A stretch of 64,000 nucleotides of DNA from Symbiodinium microadriaticum (GCA_001939145.1 LSRX01000257.1:250950-314949), one strand, 5' to 3'; positions 30,273-40,274 are shown, counted from the stretch's first letter. Program-made: numbers and translations. The notes: a model not told the origin generated them from the sequence alone.

Positions 30273-30578
30273 CTAGCGGACGACAGCCTTGCCTGGTATG
30301 GCATTCGGAAAGTTGAGCGGTGTAGGGCTTTCATGTTTAGGGTAGGATTCACGGTTCCATGTCCGTTGGATGTGTATGTTGCCTAGCACCGCATCTTTGC
30401 GGAGGCATTCCAAGAAGTATGATTTCACGTGATGGTGGCGGTTTGACGTTGTGTGGTGCCTAGAGCTTCGGGTTTCTGCTTCTTCGGATGGTCCAGTTCT
30501 CGTTACATCCGCTGCGGCAGCCACCGCCCTGCCAGAGTGAGTCTGAAACAGGCCGAGGTCATGCCCTCTCAGCGTCAT
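30273..30578 (-). CDS. Unknown hydrophilic protein, 101 codons
   Basis: A minus ATG opens MTLRGHDLGLFQTHSGRAV and runs 101 codons to TAG with no telomere-type sequence. His/Arg/Ser-rich in the middle (RSSRHHTTSNRHHHVKSYF). No hydrophobic segment. The open frame and natural start are the evidence; no domain recognised. Confidence 0.36.
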   Translation of the reverse strand: MTLRGHDLGLFQTHSGRAVAAAADVTRTGPSEEAETRSSRHHTTSNRHHHVKSYFLECLRKDAVLGNIHIQRTWNRESYPKHESPTPLNFPNAIPGKAVVR

Positions 30579-31010
30579 TATGTTGTTAATGCGATGGTTA
30601 GTAGTATTATTAATATGGTGAGTATAGATATGCTAGAGAAAAGGCTCAACTTTCAAAGCCGTGGGTTCCCCTCTATGCACCGGCCTCCTGCGGTGAGGTG
30701 CCAAGGGCCTTTCCAGCACCCTTGCAGCAATCTCTCCTTGGCTGTGCCTTTGATGTCTGTCATGCCTGCCGGGTCCCGTGTCAGCATGTCAGGAGCCTGT
30801 TCCGTCCCACCGAGTGGCTTGTTCATACTGGGACTGCCAGCTCTTTGTGGGGGCCCGCCCCCGAGCAGCTTTGTCCTGCTTAGCCGCCCCAGTCCCGGCC
30901 CGTTTCTTCAGTTCTCCTTGCCTCCGCCCTCTGGTGCCATCGGGGCGTTTGTGGTCTCTTGGGAATGCCCTGTTGCTAAACGACAGTGTCTGGGTAGTTC
31001 TCTTACTTAG
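30453..31010 (+). CDS. GC-rich open region, several plus frames
   Basis: One plus frame stays open for 185 codons (Ser/Pro/Gly/Leu-rich, start GTG). A second (30698-30883) and third also stay open, and a minus frame (30789-31031) does too. GC-rich sequence makes long frames by chance. At least one exon is likely but I cannot choose the frame. Confidence 0.25.
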   Translation: MVPRASGFCFFGWSSSRYIRCGSHRPARVSLKQAEVMPSQRHYVVNAMVSSIINMVSIDMLEKRLNFQSRGFPSMHRPPAVRCQGPFQHPCSNLSLAVPLMSVMPAGSRVSMSGACSVPPSGLFILGLPALCGGPPPSSFVLLSRPSPGPFLQFSLPPPSGAIGAFVVSWECPVAKRQCLGSSLT

Positions 31011-31090
31011 GGTCCCTTCTGAGGTCCCCAACCTAGTATGGCACCCTTATAACAAGGAAGCTAATTAAAAGGTATGCAAGATTCTACCCA
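30992..31090. mobile_element. Family D short inverted-repeat element
   Basis: GGGTAGTTCTCTTACTTAGG and GCAAGATTCTACCC at the ends, with CCCCAACCTAGTATGGCACC in the core. Confidence 0.6.
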
Positions 31091-31114
31091 CCTCTCCGAA
31101 CTGAAAGCCTGAAG

Positions 31115-31235
31115 CCCCCTACCCTAAACCCTAAATCCCAAGCTCAAAGCCTTAAGCCCTAAACTCTAAACCCTAAACTAAACCCGAACCCAAACTCAAC
31201 CCGTAAGCCCTAAACCCCAAACCCAAACTCAAAGC
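31115..31235 (-). repeat. Degenerate CCCTAAA run
   Basis: CCCTAAA with CTCAAAG and CCCGAAC variants. Confidence 0.7.
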
Positions 31236-31424
31236 CTTAAGTGGGAAATCTAAGTGCTGGAGCTCGGGATTTTGGGTGGACGAGTTCTGTCAATACAGTA
31301 GAAGCCCGAAAGTTGGAAACCAAATAGCCTATAACCGTGAAGGTTCAAGTACCTAATAATCATATACCCCCTGCCATCGTCTCGGTCTTTCCGTCCTCAG
31401 CTTCTGCCAAAAAAACCCTGCTAA

Positions 31425-31530
31425 GCCCTAAACCCCTCAACCCCTAAACCCTAAGCCCTAAACCCCTAAACCCCTAAGCCCTAAACCCTAAACCCTAACC
31501 CCTAAACCCCTAAACCCTAAACCCCTGCTC
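31425..31530 (-). repeat. CCCTAAA/CCCCTAAA array
   Basis: About 13 units, in opposite orientation to the array starting at 31610. Confidence 0.9.
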
Positions 31531-31609
31531 AGGCTCCAGGCCAATCGAACTCGGTCACGTACCGCCGGCCCTGATACTTGGTGTAGGACCCCAGATCCTG
31601 CAGTTCGGC

Positions 31610-31840
31610 TTTTAGGGTTTAGGGTTAGGGGTTTAGGGGTTTAGGGGGTTTAGGGTTTAGGGGTTTAGGGGTTTAGGGTTTAGGGGTTTAGGGGTTTAGG
31701 GGTTTAGGGGTTTAGGGGGTTTAGGGGTTTAGGGGTTTAGGGGTTTAGGGTTTAGGGGTTTAGGGGTTTAGGGTTTAGGCCTAAACCCCTAAACCCCTAA
31801 CCCCTAAACCCCTAAACCCTAAACCCTAAACCCATTTGTA
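31610..31840. repeat. Head-to-head telomere-type array with palindromic centre
   Basis: About 21 units of GGGTTTA/GGGGTTTA run to 31779 and switch to CCCCTAAA/CCCTAAA from 31780. The junction is the perfect palindrome TTTAGGCCTAAA (31774-31785). Confidence 0.92.
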
Positions 31841-32044
31841 AAAGAGCCCTTATTTTCCTTCATAGTGGGTATTTAGGGCATAATAGAAGGCAGTTAAGGG
31901 CCATGAAGACCTCTACCACCAGAAAACACCGATGCCGGTAGTTGGTACCTGGTACCAACCTCAAGCTCACAAGAGCGGCCCGATGCCACAAATGGAGGTT
32001 CCGGGAAAAAAGTGATCAGGGTTGAGGGCCGCAGTAGCTTGGGA

Positions 32045-32140
32045 GCTTATGGCCTAAACCCTAAACCCTGTAACCCTATAACCCTAAACCCTTAACCCTA
32101 TAACCCCAAACCCTAAAGCCTAAAGCCTAAACCCTATGTG
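32045..32140 (-). repeat. CCCTAAA/CCCTATA run
   Basis: CCCTAAACCCTGTAACCCTA-type units, about ten. Confidence 0.75.
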
Positions 32141-32144
32141 CGTG

Positions 32145-32520
32145 TGGCGTGGTCGTGAAAGATTTGGAGCCCCAGATAGTATGATGCCGAGATGCAAAAA
32201 TCAAAAGATGCTTACTATCTCTGAAACCATAACCCCCCCAAACTCTACACCGAATTGTCCCAGACACCCCAGAACTACTGAGCTCGACACGTATAAAACC
32301 CCAAACTACCTTAAATATCCTGGCTCGTTCACCCCAAGTGTGGTGCGCCTTTACCCTAAACCGTACAACCGCGGTTCTTTCGTAGTTTATGTTTCGGCCT
32401 CCAGGCCGTTGGACACCACGATGGACCGGCCGAGGGGGCCGGGCTGGCAGCAACAGGGATTCCAGTTGGGGCTATGCCGCGCAGAAAGAGAAACGAGACA
32501 AAGGCCAGAAGAGCAGAAAC
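32145..32520. other. Region with open frames on both strands, undecided
   Basis: A 130-codon plus and a 108-codon minus frame overlap. A short GC-rich part (about 32395-32500) is the most protein-like. No call. Confidence 0.25.
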
Positions 32521-32615
32521 ATAGATAGATAGATAGATAGATAGATAGAAAGATAGATAGATAGATAGATATATCTACCTATCTATCTATCTATCTATCT
32601 ATCTATCTCTGTATA
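32521..32615. repeat. (TAGA)n-(TATC)n inverted microsatellite
   Basis: About 45 bp of TAGA units are followed directly by about 45 bp of the complementary TATC units, a perfect long hairpin. Confidence 0.92.
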
Positions 32616-33420
32616 TGTATATATATACAGAGGCACGCTCACATTTACACACATATAGTAAGGAAACATGTGTGTTCACATGTATGGAGGCATGCATGCA
32701 TGCATGTTTGTGCATATATACCTATATATAGTATTATATATACGTAGACATTTAGGTGTGTGTGTGTAGACATGTTCATACATACACTGTGTGATTGTAA
32801 CTAGCAGCTGAGTTGAAGTGTGACAGTTGTCGTCATCCTGGGATTCCTGCTGGGAACTCAAGGAAGTTCCTCAGCGTTTGCTCGCGGGCATCGCAGCACC
32901 GCTATCTCATAGGGAAGCACAACAATTCCGGGTATCTCCATTGAAGCTTCGGGGTTGGAGTCTGTGTGGACATGTAGAATGTAGACAAGAATGCAGGAAA
33001 TAAGAGCACATGGAATAATGGCCTAGGCTTCACAGTGCTGCACTAACAGCCTCATTCCCAAAACAAGCCAGCGCATCATTGAGCAAGCCGTTCTGCGCAT
33101 CGGCATAGCCAGCCCCTCAGCAATGGCACAAAGCTCATGACGGCAAGGTGAACAAGAAGGTGATGAGAACAACAACCACAAGACAGCACAGAGGGAGAGG
33201 GAGAGAGAGAGAGAGAGATATGTAGACAGTCGCCTACATGTGCAAGACTATACACATCTAACCGCACGGATGTCTATATCTAAACCAGTATCTATCTCCA
33301 TCCCCATCTCCATCTCTACCTCTACCTCTCTATCTTTCTAACTATTCATCGGCCTATCTACCTACCTATCGGTCTACCCATCTAAGTGTGTATGTATATA
33401 TATATATATATACATATGTA
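32616..33420. other. Microsatellite-rich non-coding DNA
   Basis: TA/CA repeats (32610-32790), GCATGCATGCATG (32692), (GA)n at 33187-33220 and ATCT/ACCT repeats at 33280-33420. No gene seen. Confidence 0.55.
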
Positions 33421-33423
33421 CGC

Positions 33424-33526
33424 ATGGACATGCTTCCTTCGTTCCCGGTCGCAAATCCTGCAAGGAAGAATCGCAAAAAAAACACGCGAAAGCCGAACCC
33501 CAAAGCCCCGAAACTACCGAGTTCAG
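33424..33526 (+). CDS. Candidate first exon of a basic protein
   Basis: ATG opens MDMLPSFPVANPARKNRKKN and a Lys/Arg/Pro-rich continuation, up to a possible GC donor (GTTCAG|GCTGTAAT). A TTTAGGG run follows in the supposed intron, then coding-like sequence in the same long frame (to 33690). The basic stretch could be a nuclear signal. Unknown family. Confidence 0.3.
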
Positions 33527-33699
33527 GCTGTAATTTCGGATTCTATGGTTTAGGGTTTAGGGGAATTCAAGCTCAACTTGATACCGGAGCAAGGTGCTGG
33601 GCAACCTCACGGAACTTAAGAAGACACCACTTTACATTGCAGCGGTTCTCCGGTTCGCATGGCACCAAGGTACATTCGCCGTACATTTAGCAGGAGTCT

Positions 33700-34080
33700 T
33701 GCAACACTGAACCCTAAAACCCAAGCCCTAAACCCTAAACCGTGGCACAATTGGCTCGCAGTCCGTAAACCTGGACCATGGCCTGAATACCATGTCCTAC
33801 TGCTGGCTCTTGTCTGAGAACTTAACTTCAATTACCATTTTCAGGAACACACACTATTTATAGTAGGTTCCTACTGTGGTAACTTGAATCAGCCCTAAAC
33901 CCTAAACCCGACCCTGAACAAGAACCCAGTCGTGCGTCCCAGGCACGCATGGCAGCCGTCACCTCCACCTGCGTCTTGGACCGAACCTGGTCTCAGCTTT
34001 ATTCTGGGTTCAGGGTTTAAGGTTTAGGGGGCTTTGGGATTCGGGGTCTAGGAGTTCAGCTACGGTTTAGGGGCTTCGGG
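33700..34080. other. Non-coding, short telomere-type runs
   Basis: CCCTAAA runs at 33712-33742 and 33893-33912 and TTTAGGG sequences at 34010-34035. A short imperfect hairpin lies around 33830-33885 (AATTACCATTTTCAGGAACA and TAGGTTCCTACTGTGGTAAC). Confidence 0.5.
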
Positions 34081-34094
34081 TAGTTTAAGATCTT

Positions 34095-34337
34095 ATGATG
34101 TCTGGTTTTGGGGTGGGCGATTTGGCAGTCTGTCCATACCGAAAGTCCCAACTTCCGAACCGGAAATCCCCAGAGCCCCATAGCCCAAGTTTTTTCCCCT
34201 GGTTTCCAGTGAAGCCCTATAGCCGCTACAGGGCTTCTTTGGAGACTGAGAGAGTGCAGCCCCTGGAAGGCCGTCTAAATTTGGGTTGCAGGCCCAGGAA
34301 CTCCCCTAATGAACAGACCATGCTTAAGTCTCACTGA
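34095..34337 (+). CDS. Unknown protein, 80 codons
   Basis: ATG ATG start, MMSGFGVGDLAVCPYRKSQL, then Pro/Ser/Arg-rich sequence (SPSFFPWFPVKPYSRYRAS) and a polar end, stopping at TGA. The composition is clearly better than that of neighbouring frames, and telomere-type codons are absent. No domain recognised and splice sites are not evident, so it may be a whole small gene or an exon. Confidence 0.42.
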   Translation: MMSGFGVGDLAVCPYRKSQLPNRKSPEPHSPSFFPWFPVKPYSRYRASLETERVQPLEGRLNLGCRPRNSPNEQTMLKSH

Positions 34338-34844
34338 GAGTTTCAGCATTGTGAGGGTTTGGGGTTGAATCCCAACCCGGTACGAGTGCCGGACCACGTT
34401 CCACGAGACTTTCCTCGGCTGATGGCTGATCCGGGGCTTGGAACTTTCAATGAAAACGCTTTATTTGGGTTTAGGGGTTAGGGTTTAGTTTAGGGTTTAG
34501 GGTCTAGGGTTGATTTTGGGTTAACCAAGTTTCTGGTTATATGATGATATACTCAGGAGAGGCCAGCCAACCAGAAACAAGAACTGCCTTTGAGAACCCC
34601 AGAAGCGGGGCTATGACACGAACACAGCCGAAGATGCAGAGGTTCTCGAACAGAGCTTGGCTGAATGGGGTTTAGGATCACAAACACCCTGCACCTTACG
34701 GCAGTGGCATCTTGGAGGAGAACCCTACACCCTAAACCCTAAACCTCTACCCTTAACCCCTAAACCCCCTCTACCCTAAACCACTCACCTAATGGGGCTT
34801 CATGGAGAGGCGTCTGCAGCTTTCGGGTTCAGAGCACGCAAAGT

Positions 34845-35048
34845 ATGCCTCCTTTTGGCCTCGAACTCTCTTTAGGGTTTATGGCTTTGGGGTTCAGGGA
34901 TACTTGCGGGAAAGCATTCTGCGCTCCTAAATCAAGCAGTTACTTGGTGGAAAGCATTTGGGCCGTGTTCCTGGATCCTGCACAGGCTCTGGGAAGCATC
35001 GTGACGGTGCTCCTGAGTCTTTCCAGCAAGCTTAGGGAGCCAGCTTGA
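34845..35048 (+). CDS. Candidate terminal exon with hydrophobic helix
   Basis: The frame reads SSSYLVESIWAVFLDPAQAL then GSIVTVLLSLSSKLREPA and stops at TGA. The last 45 codons look real; the first part overlaps a degenerate telomere-type run. An AG at ATCAAGCAG| (about 34941) may be the acceptor. Possible C-terminal membrane or amphipathic helix. Confidence 0.28.
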   Translation: MPPFGLELSLGFMALGFRDTCGKAFCAPKSSSYLVESIWAVFLDPAQALGSIVTVLLSLSSKLREPA

Positions 35049-35254
35049 CTGTGTTGTGCTGGTGGCCCTAAACCCGAAAAAACCCAAAAACCGTCTAGTG
35101 GTCGTGAACGGCTGGGGCCCTGGGGTTTCTTGGTGGTGGTGGCCATGGTGCTCTATCAGTGCTTTTGGCTCCAGGCTGGGGAGGTTCTCAGTGTAGCCAC
35201 GATTCCGTGGGAGCAGGTACGCCGAGATCGGATCCTCGTATCCGGCGTAGTACC

Positions 35255-35400
35255 TGGGTTTAGGGGTTTAGGGTTTAAGGGTTTAGGGCGACAGATAACA
35301 TAAGGGTCCATGAACCCAAATATACACAAATAGTATATACTCTGGCCCCAAAGTACCCATACGGGGACGACTTAATTAAGGCCCAGGTATATGCTAATTT
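35255..35400. repeat. TTTAGGG run followed by a GTACCT-type short repeat
   Basis: GGGTTTAGGGGTTTAGGGTT at 35257, then GGGTCCATGAACCC ... GGACCCT enclosing ATAGTATATACTCTGGCCCC, similar to sequences at 21055, 38811 and 63725. Confidence 0.55.
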
Positions 35401-35429
35401 GAGCTCGTGGACCCTAAGGGATTGGCCTC

Positions 35430-35533
35430 TCACGGATTATACGCCCCAACCCGAATCAGCACACCCCCAAGCACCCCAACACCGGCGCACCCAAGAAGGT
35501 CACCGATCTTCGCGTTCACGAAAAGACCGGCTC
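35430..35533 (-). CDS. Candidate terminal exon, membrane-like
   Basis: Minus-strand ACCTGGCAG|GA opens 34 codons reading AGLFVNAKIGDLLGCAGVGV then LGGVLIRVGAYNP and TGA. Gly/Val/Leu-rich, like a transporter helix pair. A competing plus exon (HRSSRSRKDRLLP before a GTAAGG donor) uses the same DNA, so strand is uncertain. Confidence 0.3.
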
Positions 35534-35844
35534 CTGCCAGGTAAGGTCGAACGCAGGGTTTGTCGTACTTTGAATATTGCGGCATACTTGGCTCTACAAG
35601 TTGTTCTTCATAACTATGAGGACTCTGGTTTTGTTCGCTGAGGTTGTTGTCACTAGTTGTGCTGGCAGCAGTAGTGACAGTAGTGATTAAGAATGGTGAA
35701 GTCAGCATTCCCAATAATTTGTGATAGTGGTCGAAAGGTGGAAGGTGGGATGTATCGGATACGGAGGACCATCATCACCATCAACATGCTCCGTCTTGCT
35801 ACTACTTCAAATGACAACCGAGTGTTATAGGCTACGACCCCCGA

Positions 35845-36055
35845 TAAACCCTTTACCCTAAACTTGAAATAACCTAAACCCTAACCCGCAATACCCTAAA
35901 CCCTATACCCGAAATACCCTAGACGCCTGAACCCTAAACCCGAAATACTCTAAACTCCTGAACCAAAAACCCTAAACCCGAAATATCCTAAACCCTCTGA
36001 ACCCTAAACCCTAGACCCGAAATATCCTAAACCCTTGAACCCTAAACTCCTTCCC
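35845..36055 (-). repeat. CCCTAAA array with CCCGAAATA variant units
   Basis: A compound unit (CCCTAAACCCGAAATACCCTA) recurs about six times. Confidence 0.85.
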
Positions 36056-36129
36056 ACCCCGAGCTCTGGCCTTGCTGGTACGTCAGGCCGTAGGGATCGA
36101 CACGGAACCTCGCACAAGGAGTCTCCGCG

Positions 36130-36210
36130 GGATTGAAGTTTAGGGTCTACAGGAGTTTGAGGTTTAGGGTTTAGGGTTTGGGGCTTAGGGTTTAGGGTTT
36201 AGGGCAACAA
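36130..36210 (+). repeat. TTTAGGG run
   Basis: About seven units, facing the CCCTAAA array at 35845-36055. Confidence 0.8.
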
Positions 36211-36384
36211 TGACAACAGTAATAGTAACAGGAACCGCGCCTATCATGATAACAAAACAATACTTCAAGCGCCTCAGGTTTAGGATGCTACTCGTAGGTG
36301 CCTTGGGTTCCGGGACAGGTAGCTGAGGAGTGACTGGTTGTTGCAATGGTCTTGCTCACACTTTTGATTGTTTACATGAAGGCA

Positions 36385-36387
36385 TGC

Positions 36388-36443
<56 letters not shown>

Positions 36444-36470
36444 GGGTATGGGTATGGGTATAGGTATANC

Positions 36471-36526
<56 letters not shown>

Positions 36527-36715
36527 GGGTATGGGTATGGGTATAGGTATAGGTACAGGTATAGGTATATGATTCTGTTTATATATATATATATGTTTAT
36601 GTTTATGTTTATGTTTATGCTTATGCTTATGGTTATGTTTATGTTTATGTTTATGTTTATGTTTATGTTTATGTTTATGTTTATGTTTATGTTTATGTGT
36701 GTATATATATATAGA
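36385..36715. repeat. (TATATG)n/(GGTATG)n/(GTTTAT)n microsatellites with N gap
   Basis: TATATG units then GGTATG units occur before N (36469), and the same order is repeated after it. Then about 20 GTTTAT units. Long open frames here are low complexity only. Confidence 0.92.
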
Positions 36716-36785
36716 TATGCATGCATGCATGCATGCATGCATGCATGCATGCATGCATGCATGCATGCATGCATGCATGCATGTG
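36716..36785. repeat. (GCAT)n tetranucleotide array
   Basis: About 17 uninterrupted GCAT units, self-complementary and alternating purine-pyrimidine. Confidence 0.95.
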
Positions 36786-37096
36786 TATATGAATGCACAC
36801 ATACTTGCATACCTGCGGACATACTGCGTATACGCGTATGCAAATGCATACATATATAGGTATATCTTGTGTATAAACACAAATGACCAGACTCCTCTGC
36901 TTATCCGCTGAGTCTTTGTTGCATGACTCTGTGGACCCCACACCCCATGAGACCAGTGCTACCGGACATCGTGAACTGATGCCCTAACTGTCCTATTTCA
37001 CTCTAATGCCACTGCAATCCCAGAACACATACAATCATGATACTCAGATCAAGGAGATTGGCGAGACGAGGCCTGATTTAAGGCTTAGGGTTTTGG

Positions 37097-37321
37097 GTGC
37101 ACGGTGTTAGGGCCAGCTGCACTGCTAGGTCTTGCTGCCCACAGACAGTACGGGGTTCGAGCACACACGATAAACCACAAGCTACGTACAAGCTCACAGG
37201 TGCGGATGGCGCACGTCTGGAAGCTTTCGTAGTAAAGCCGCGCATACCTGATGAAGCAATGGTCTCAGTAACGATGGCAGGCCAAACGAATTATGCTGTA
37301 AGGCATTGGGTTTTAGGTTAA
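37097..37321 (+). CDS. Candidate exon, unknown, 74 codons
   Basis: The frame reads YKLTGADGARLEAFVVKPRI then PDEAMVSVTMAGQTNYAVRH before TAA, a well-formed globular-type sequence. The start codon is GTG, so an acceptor rather than a start is expected. An internal CACAG|GTGCGG could also be a donor. An antisense frame overlaps. Not recognised. Confidence 0.35.
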   Translation: MHGVRASCTARSCCPQTVRGSSTHDKPQATYKLTGADGARLEAFVVKPRIPDEAMVSVTMAGQTNYAVRHWVLG

Positions 37322-37639
37322 TCTAGCGTTCCAGTTTAGGGTGTAGGCTTGCAGGCACTTAGGACTTGCGACTTAACCTAAAACCCAAACCTTGAACGCT
37401 GCCCTAACCATGTCCAGTGACTGTGAACTAGATTAGATGCGGCGTGAGTTCTGACAGTCAGTGCAGACCGCTGGTTCCGGATCCCCTGCTCAGGGTTTAG
37501 GGTTTCGGGTTTCGGGTTCTTCCTCGCGGTGCCAAAGCTAGCAGCTGCTAGCGGTGGTCATCGTGGTCTTCGTCGCAACGAACAGCCAGCAGCCAGCACC
37601 CCGTCTCGCACAAGATCGAATAACAAGGCCTAGAGAAGG

Positions 37640-37960
37640 GCATTGCTATGTCAGCACCCAGTTGCCCCAAACAACCCCCTCCCCAACCCAAATCCCAAAA
37701 CCCTAAACGCTAATCCAAAACCCGACACCCTGACCATCATGATGGCGCACATATTCTTTAGAAGCCCAGAGAGAGCCAGCATAACCTGTCCTGACCCTTC
37801 ACATCAGACCGGCGATGATAACCACATGTTAGTTCCCAGTCTCCCCTGTAATAATAGAGGAAATAATAAGGGTACCCTGTCCTCTTAGTACTTAGTTTAT
37901 GGGAACCCATAAGAAAAGGAGCAAAAGGGTACTACTGCGGACCTAGCATTACAGTGCTGA
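37640..37960. other. No clear gene
   Basis: Pro/Asn-rich weak frame, one telomere-type run, and an imperfect hairpin near 37840-37935 (CCCCTGTAATAATAGAGGAA and AAAAGGAGCAAAAGGG). Confidence 0.4.
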
Positions 37961-38141
37961 TGGTACGATGCTGGTGATGAGAGCCGTTCCAAATTCTCAA
38001 CCCTTACCCTCAGCCCTGGCAAAGAGTCTTACCTGGACCCCAGAAGTATGTAGAATAATGGACTTTTACAGGTTTTGGGCCAATATTTTACCTAACTACT
38101 TTGGTGGTTTAGGAAGGCTCCGTCCAGTATCCGAAACTCAG

Positions 38142-38243
38142 GAACTAAGATTCACGCGAAAAACTTCGGTTCTCAAGACGTTCGGCCGACGGTTTAGCGC
38201 TTCTGCCCGTCGCTCGAGACAAGGGTTCTTCGTAGGATGCCTT
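38142..38243 (+). CDS. Candidate internal exon, basic peptide
   Basis: GAAACTCAG|GAA opens 34 codons closing at CTT|GTAAGA, phase 0 on both sides. It reads RFTRKTSVLKTFGRRFSASA then RRSRQGFFVG, strongly basic. Good splice borders favour the plus strand, but an antisense frame (hydrophilic, 74 codons, 38145-38369) is also protein-like. Confidence 0.35.
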
Positions 38244-38399
38244 GTAAGATCCTGCTGTCTTTGTCTTTGGGGGGAGGTGGGGGGCGATGTCATCGTCATC
38301 AGCCCGGCTCATGAAGGATATGCTTGTTGGGTTTTGGGGCTTAGTGTTTAGAGAATCTGATCGGGCCATGTTGCATTCAAGGATCGCCTTCCTAAAGAA

Positions 38400-38480
38400 G
38401 GCAAGGCTGTTGGGGTTTGGAGTTCGGGGTTTAGGGTTTAGGGTTTGGGGTTTGGAGTTTAGGGTTTAGGGTTTAAGGTT
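38400..38480 (+). repeat. TTTAGGG run
   Basis: TTTAGGG and TTTGGGG units, about eight. Confidence 0.75.
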
Positions 38481-38889
38481 TGAAACCCAAAACCCAAACC
38501 GCAAAACCCTGTCCCTGGGCTGCCACCATACCGTGGTGATCCCAACTTGGTGAGCAGCCCAGGTGCACAACCAGCGTGTTCGCCATGGAAGTGCATTGAT
38601 TCCTGAGTGGAGGCTTAGGGTTTCGGGTTTGTGGTCTTGGGCAGCACCCATGCAGGCAGACAGTTGAACGGGAAAAGCTGGCAACACGATGCCCTAAACC
38701 CAAACCCCCAGGCCCAAAACCCCAAACTCGCGTCCTTTTGCATCGCCGGGTGTCTGGTTTACACCGCTTCTTCCCCTAAGGCTCCAACGTTACCTGTAGT
38801 TCATACTTAGGCCTTGAAGTACCTAAATAGGAGGCCCCCTAAGGCCCAAGTACATACTATAACTTAGGCCTTAAAGTACCAATCGATGA

Positions 38890-39010
38890 AAGCACCTATA
38901 CATACATATATATATATATACATACATACATACATACATATATATATATATATATGTATCTGTACACATATACATATGTATATATGTATACATACATCAT
39001 CATATATCCC
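38890..39010. repeat. TA/CATA microsatellite
   Basis: ACATACATATATATA-type repeats between GTACCT-type short repeats. Confidence 0.85.
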
Positions 39011-39223
39011 CATTAAGGCCTAAATGATATACTATATCGCATGGAGCCTTGGGGTACCGGGCCTTCGACTTAGACCCTCGTCGAAGTTCGCAGCTGGAAT
39101 TCTGGGCGTTTTCGGGTCTACATCCCGCGGGTTCGGGTTTAGGGCCTTTAGGGTTTTGTTAAGGCTTTTGGGCCCTTCGGCTTTCTTTTTTTTTGGGGGG
39201 GGGGNCGGGGTACCTCAAGGCTC

Positions 39224-39398
39224 TTTGGGCGCTCCAAAAGAGCTGGAAGAAGGCTCTTCTCTGCAGGTTCTCCGCGTCATCGCGAGCGGCGCTAGGTCCA
39301 GAGAGGCTGCCCGAGATGCTTTCCGATGCCGTGGTCCAGTTCTCCTCACAGAGGGGGCTGAGGAGTCTTCAAGGAGGCAAGAGCCGCCAAAATCCCCT
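39224..39398 (+). CDS. Five-exon unknown gene, exon 1 (of those seen)
   Basis: Plus frame with ELEEGSSLQVLRVIASGARS then REAARDAFRCRG, ending at TCCCCT|GTTAGG in phase 0, which fits the next exon. The start is uncertain: CCTCAAG|GC (39222) or TCTGCAG|GTT (39268). An N (39205) and a poly-T/poly-G run lie just upstream. Other frames are open too, because the island is GC-rich; this one is chosen because its donor phase fits. Confidence 0.38.
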
Positions 39399-39461
39399 GT
39401 TAGGGTTTAGGGTTTCGGGGATTTTGGGTTTAAGGGAAATGCAGACAAATACAACGGGTAG

Positions 39462-39658
39462 CTCTTCCCTGAATCGAGACGGGTCCTCAATGAAGAAACG
39501 ATTGATTCGGGGATTTCCTGTGCAGCCTGTTCCTACCCTCGCTACTTTGAACCCTGGTTCTCAATCTTGCGTGCCATATCCAAAGGCAAGCCGAAGAAGT
39601 CGTCCCGACACAAGAAAGCCATGATATCAATGATGTCCACGTTGACACGGTTAAAAAG
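39462..39658 (+). CDS. Five-exon unknown gene, exon 2
   Basis: GGGTAG|CTC to AAAAAG|GTTTAG, 65 codons plus two bases. Reads ETIDSGISCAACSYPRYFEP, a hydrophobic-aromatic stretch, then GKPKKSSRHKKA, a basic cluster that could be a nuclear signal. The two Cys in SCAAC are isolated. Well-formed composition in a TTTAGGG-rich area. The intron to the next exon is only 76 bases, starts GT and ends AG, and keeps phase. Confidence 0.5.
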
Positions 39659-39734
39659 GTTTAGGTTTTAGGGGTCTAGGGTTTCATGATAACGATTTCG
39701 TGGCACTTCGTACTAGCACTTTCGCATCGCGCAG

Positions 39735-39858
39735 CATGGCAAGTGCCACCAACCACGTTGTAATTCAGCCAGTCAACCTAGAAGAAAGCACAGGCAACCT
39801 TATGGCAAACCCTTATCTTAACCCTATCCCAAGATCTACAGATTCTACACCTAAAGCG
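39735..39858 (+). CDS. Five-exon unknown gene, exon 3
   Basis: GCGCAG|C completes the codon left open by exon 2 and reads MASATNHVVIQPVNLEESTG then NLMANPYLN. The frame stays open to a TGA at 39859; the true donor lies before that and was not identified. The ATG here could also be a start codon. Confidence 0.42.
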
Positions 39859-39932
39859 TGAACCCTACCTACACCCTAGACTGACTCTAAGCCCTCCCCT
39901 AAAAGCCCTGAACCTTTGTCGAAGCCCTCTAG

Positions 39933-40056
39933 TACCCCTATCACTGCCTTTAAAGGAAGCCTGAAACACACCATTGAACCCATGATGTGGTCCTCCAAGC
40001 CTGCAGCGCAAGGGGGTCGCTCTTTCAAGGGTTCTTCAGCGGATATGATCTCGTCT
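39933..40056 (+). CDS. Five-exon unknown gene, exon 4
   Basis: CCCTCTAG|T to TCGTCT|GTAAGC (strong donor). Reads TPITAFKGSLKHTIEPMMWS then AQGGRSFKGSSADMISS. Ends in phase 0, matching exon 5 across a 218-base GT-AG intron that carries TTAGGGG-type sequence. Confidence 0.48.
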
Positions 40057-40274
40057 GTAAGCCATCTTTGTACGGGGTCTATAACACCTCTAGTAGGGTT
40101 AAGGGGTTTGGTGCATGTATGGCTAGAGGTGTGTGGGTTTTAGGGGCTCTTGGTTACGAGGAATAGGATTGCAGAGTTAGCGGCTGGCCACCAGATAGGA
40201 AGATGTGCTTTCAGGGTTGTGTTTAGAGATTAAGAGGTTTATGAGTGTCGGGTCCATGTTCGTGGAAGACGTAG

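Noticed and set aside
35150..35190. TTTTGGCTCCAGG as a relic of the dinoflagellate spliced leader
   Set aside because: Only a short partial match to the leader's end and no further leader sequence; I found no convincing relic anywhere.
36280..36943. Minus frames of about 200 codons rich in His, Met, Ile and Tyr
   Set aside because: Translation of TATATG, GTTTAT and GCAT microsatellites, and they cross an N gap.
39205..39205. N at 39205, with those at 6539 and 18552, as duplicated joins
   Set aside because: Their flanks are not duplicates of each other, unlike the three gaps reported; they are ordinary short gaps (a G-run, a hairpin element and a C-rich site).
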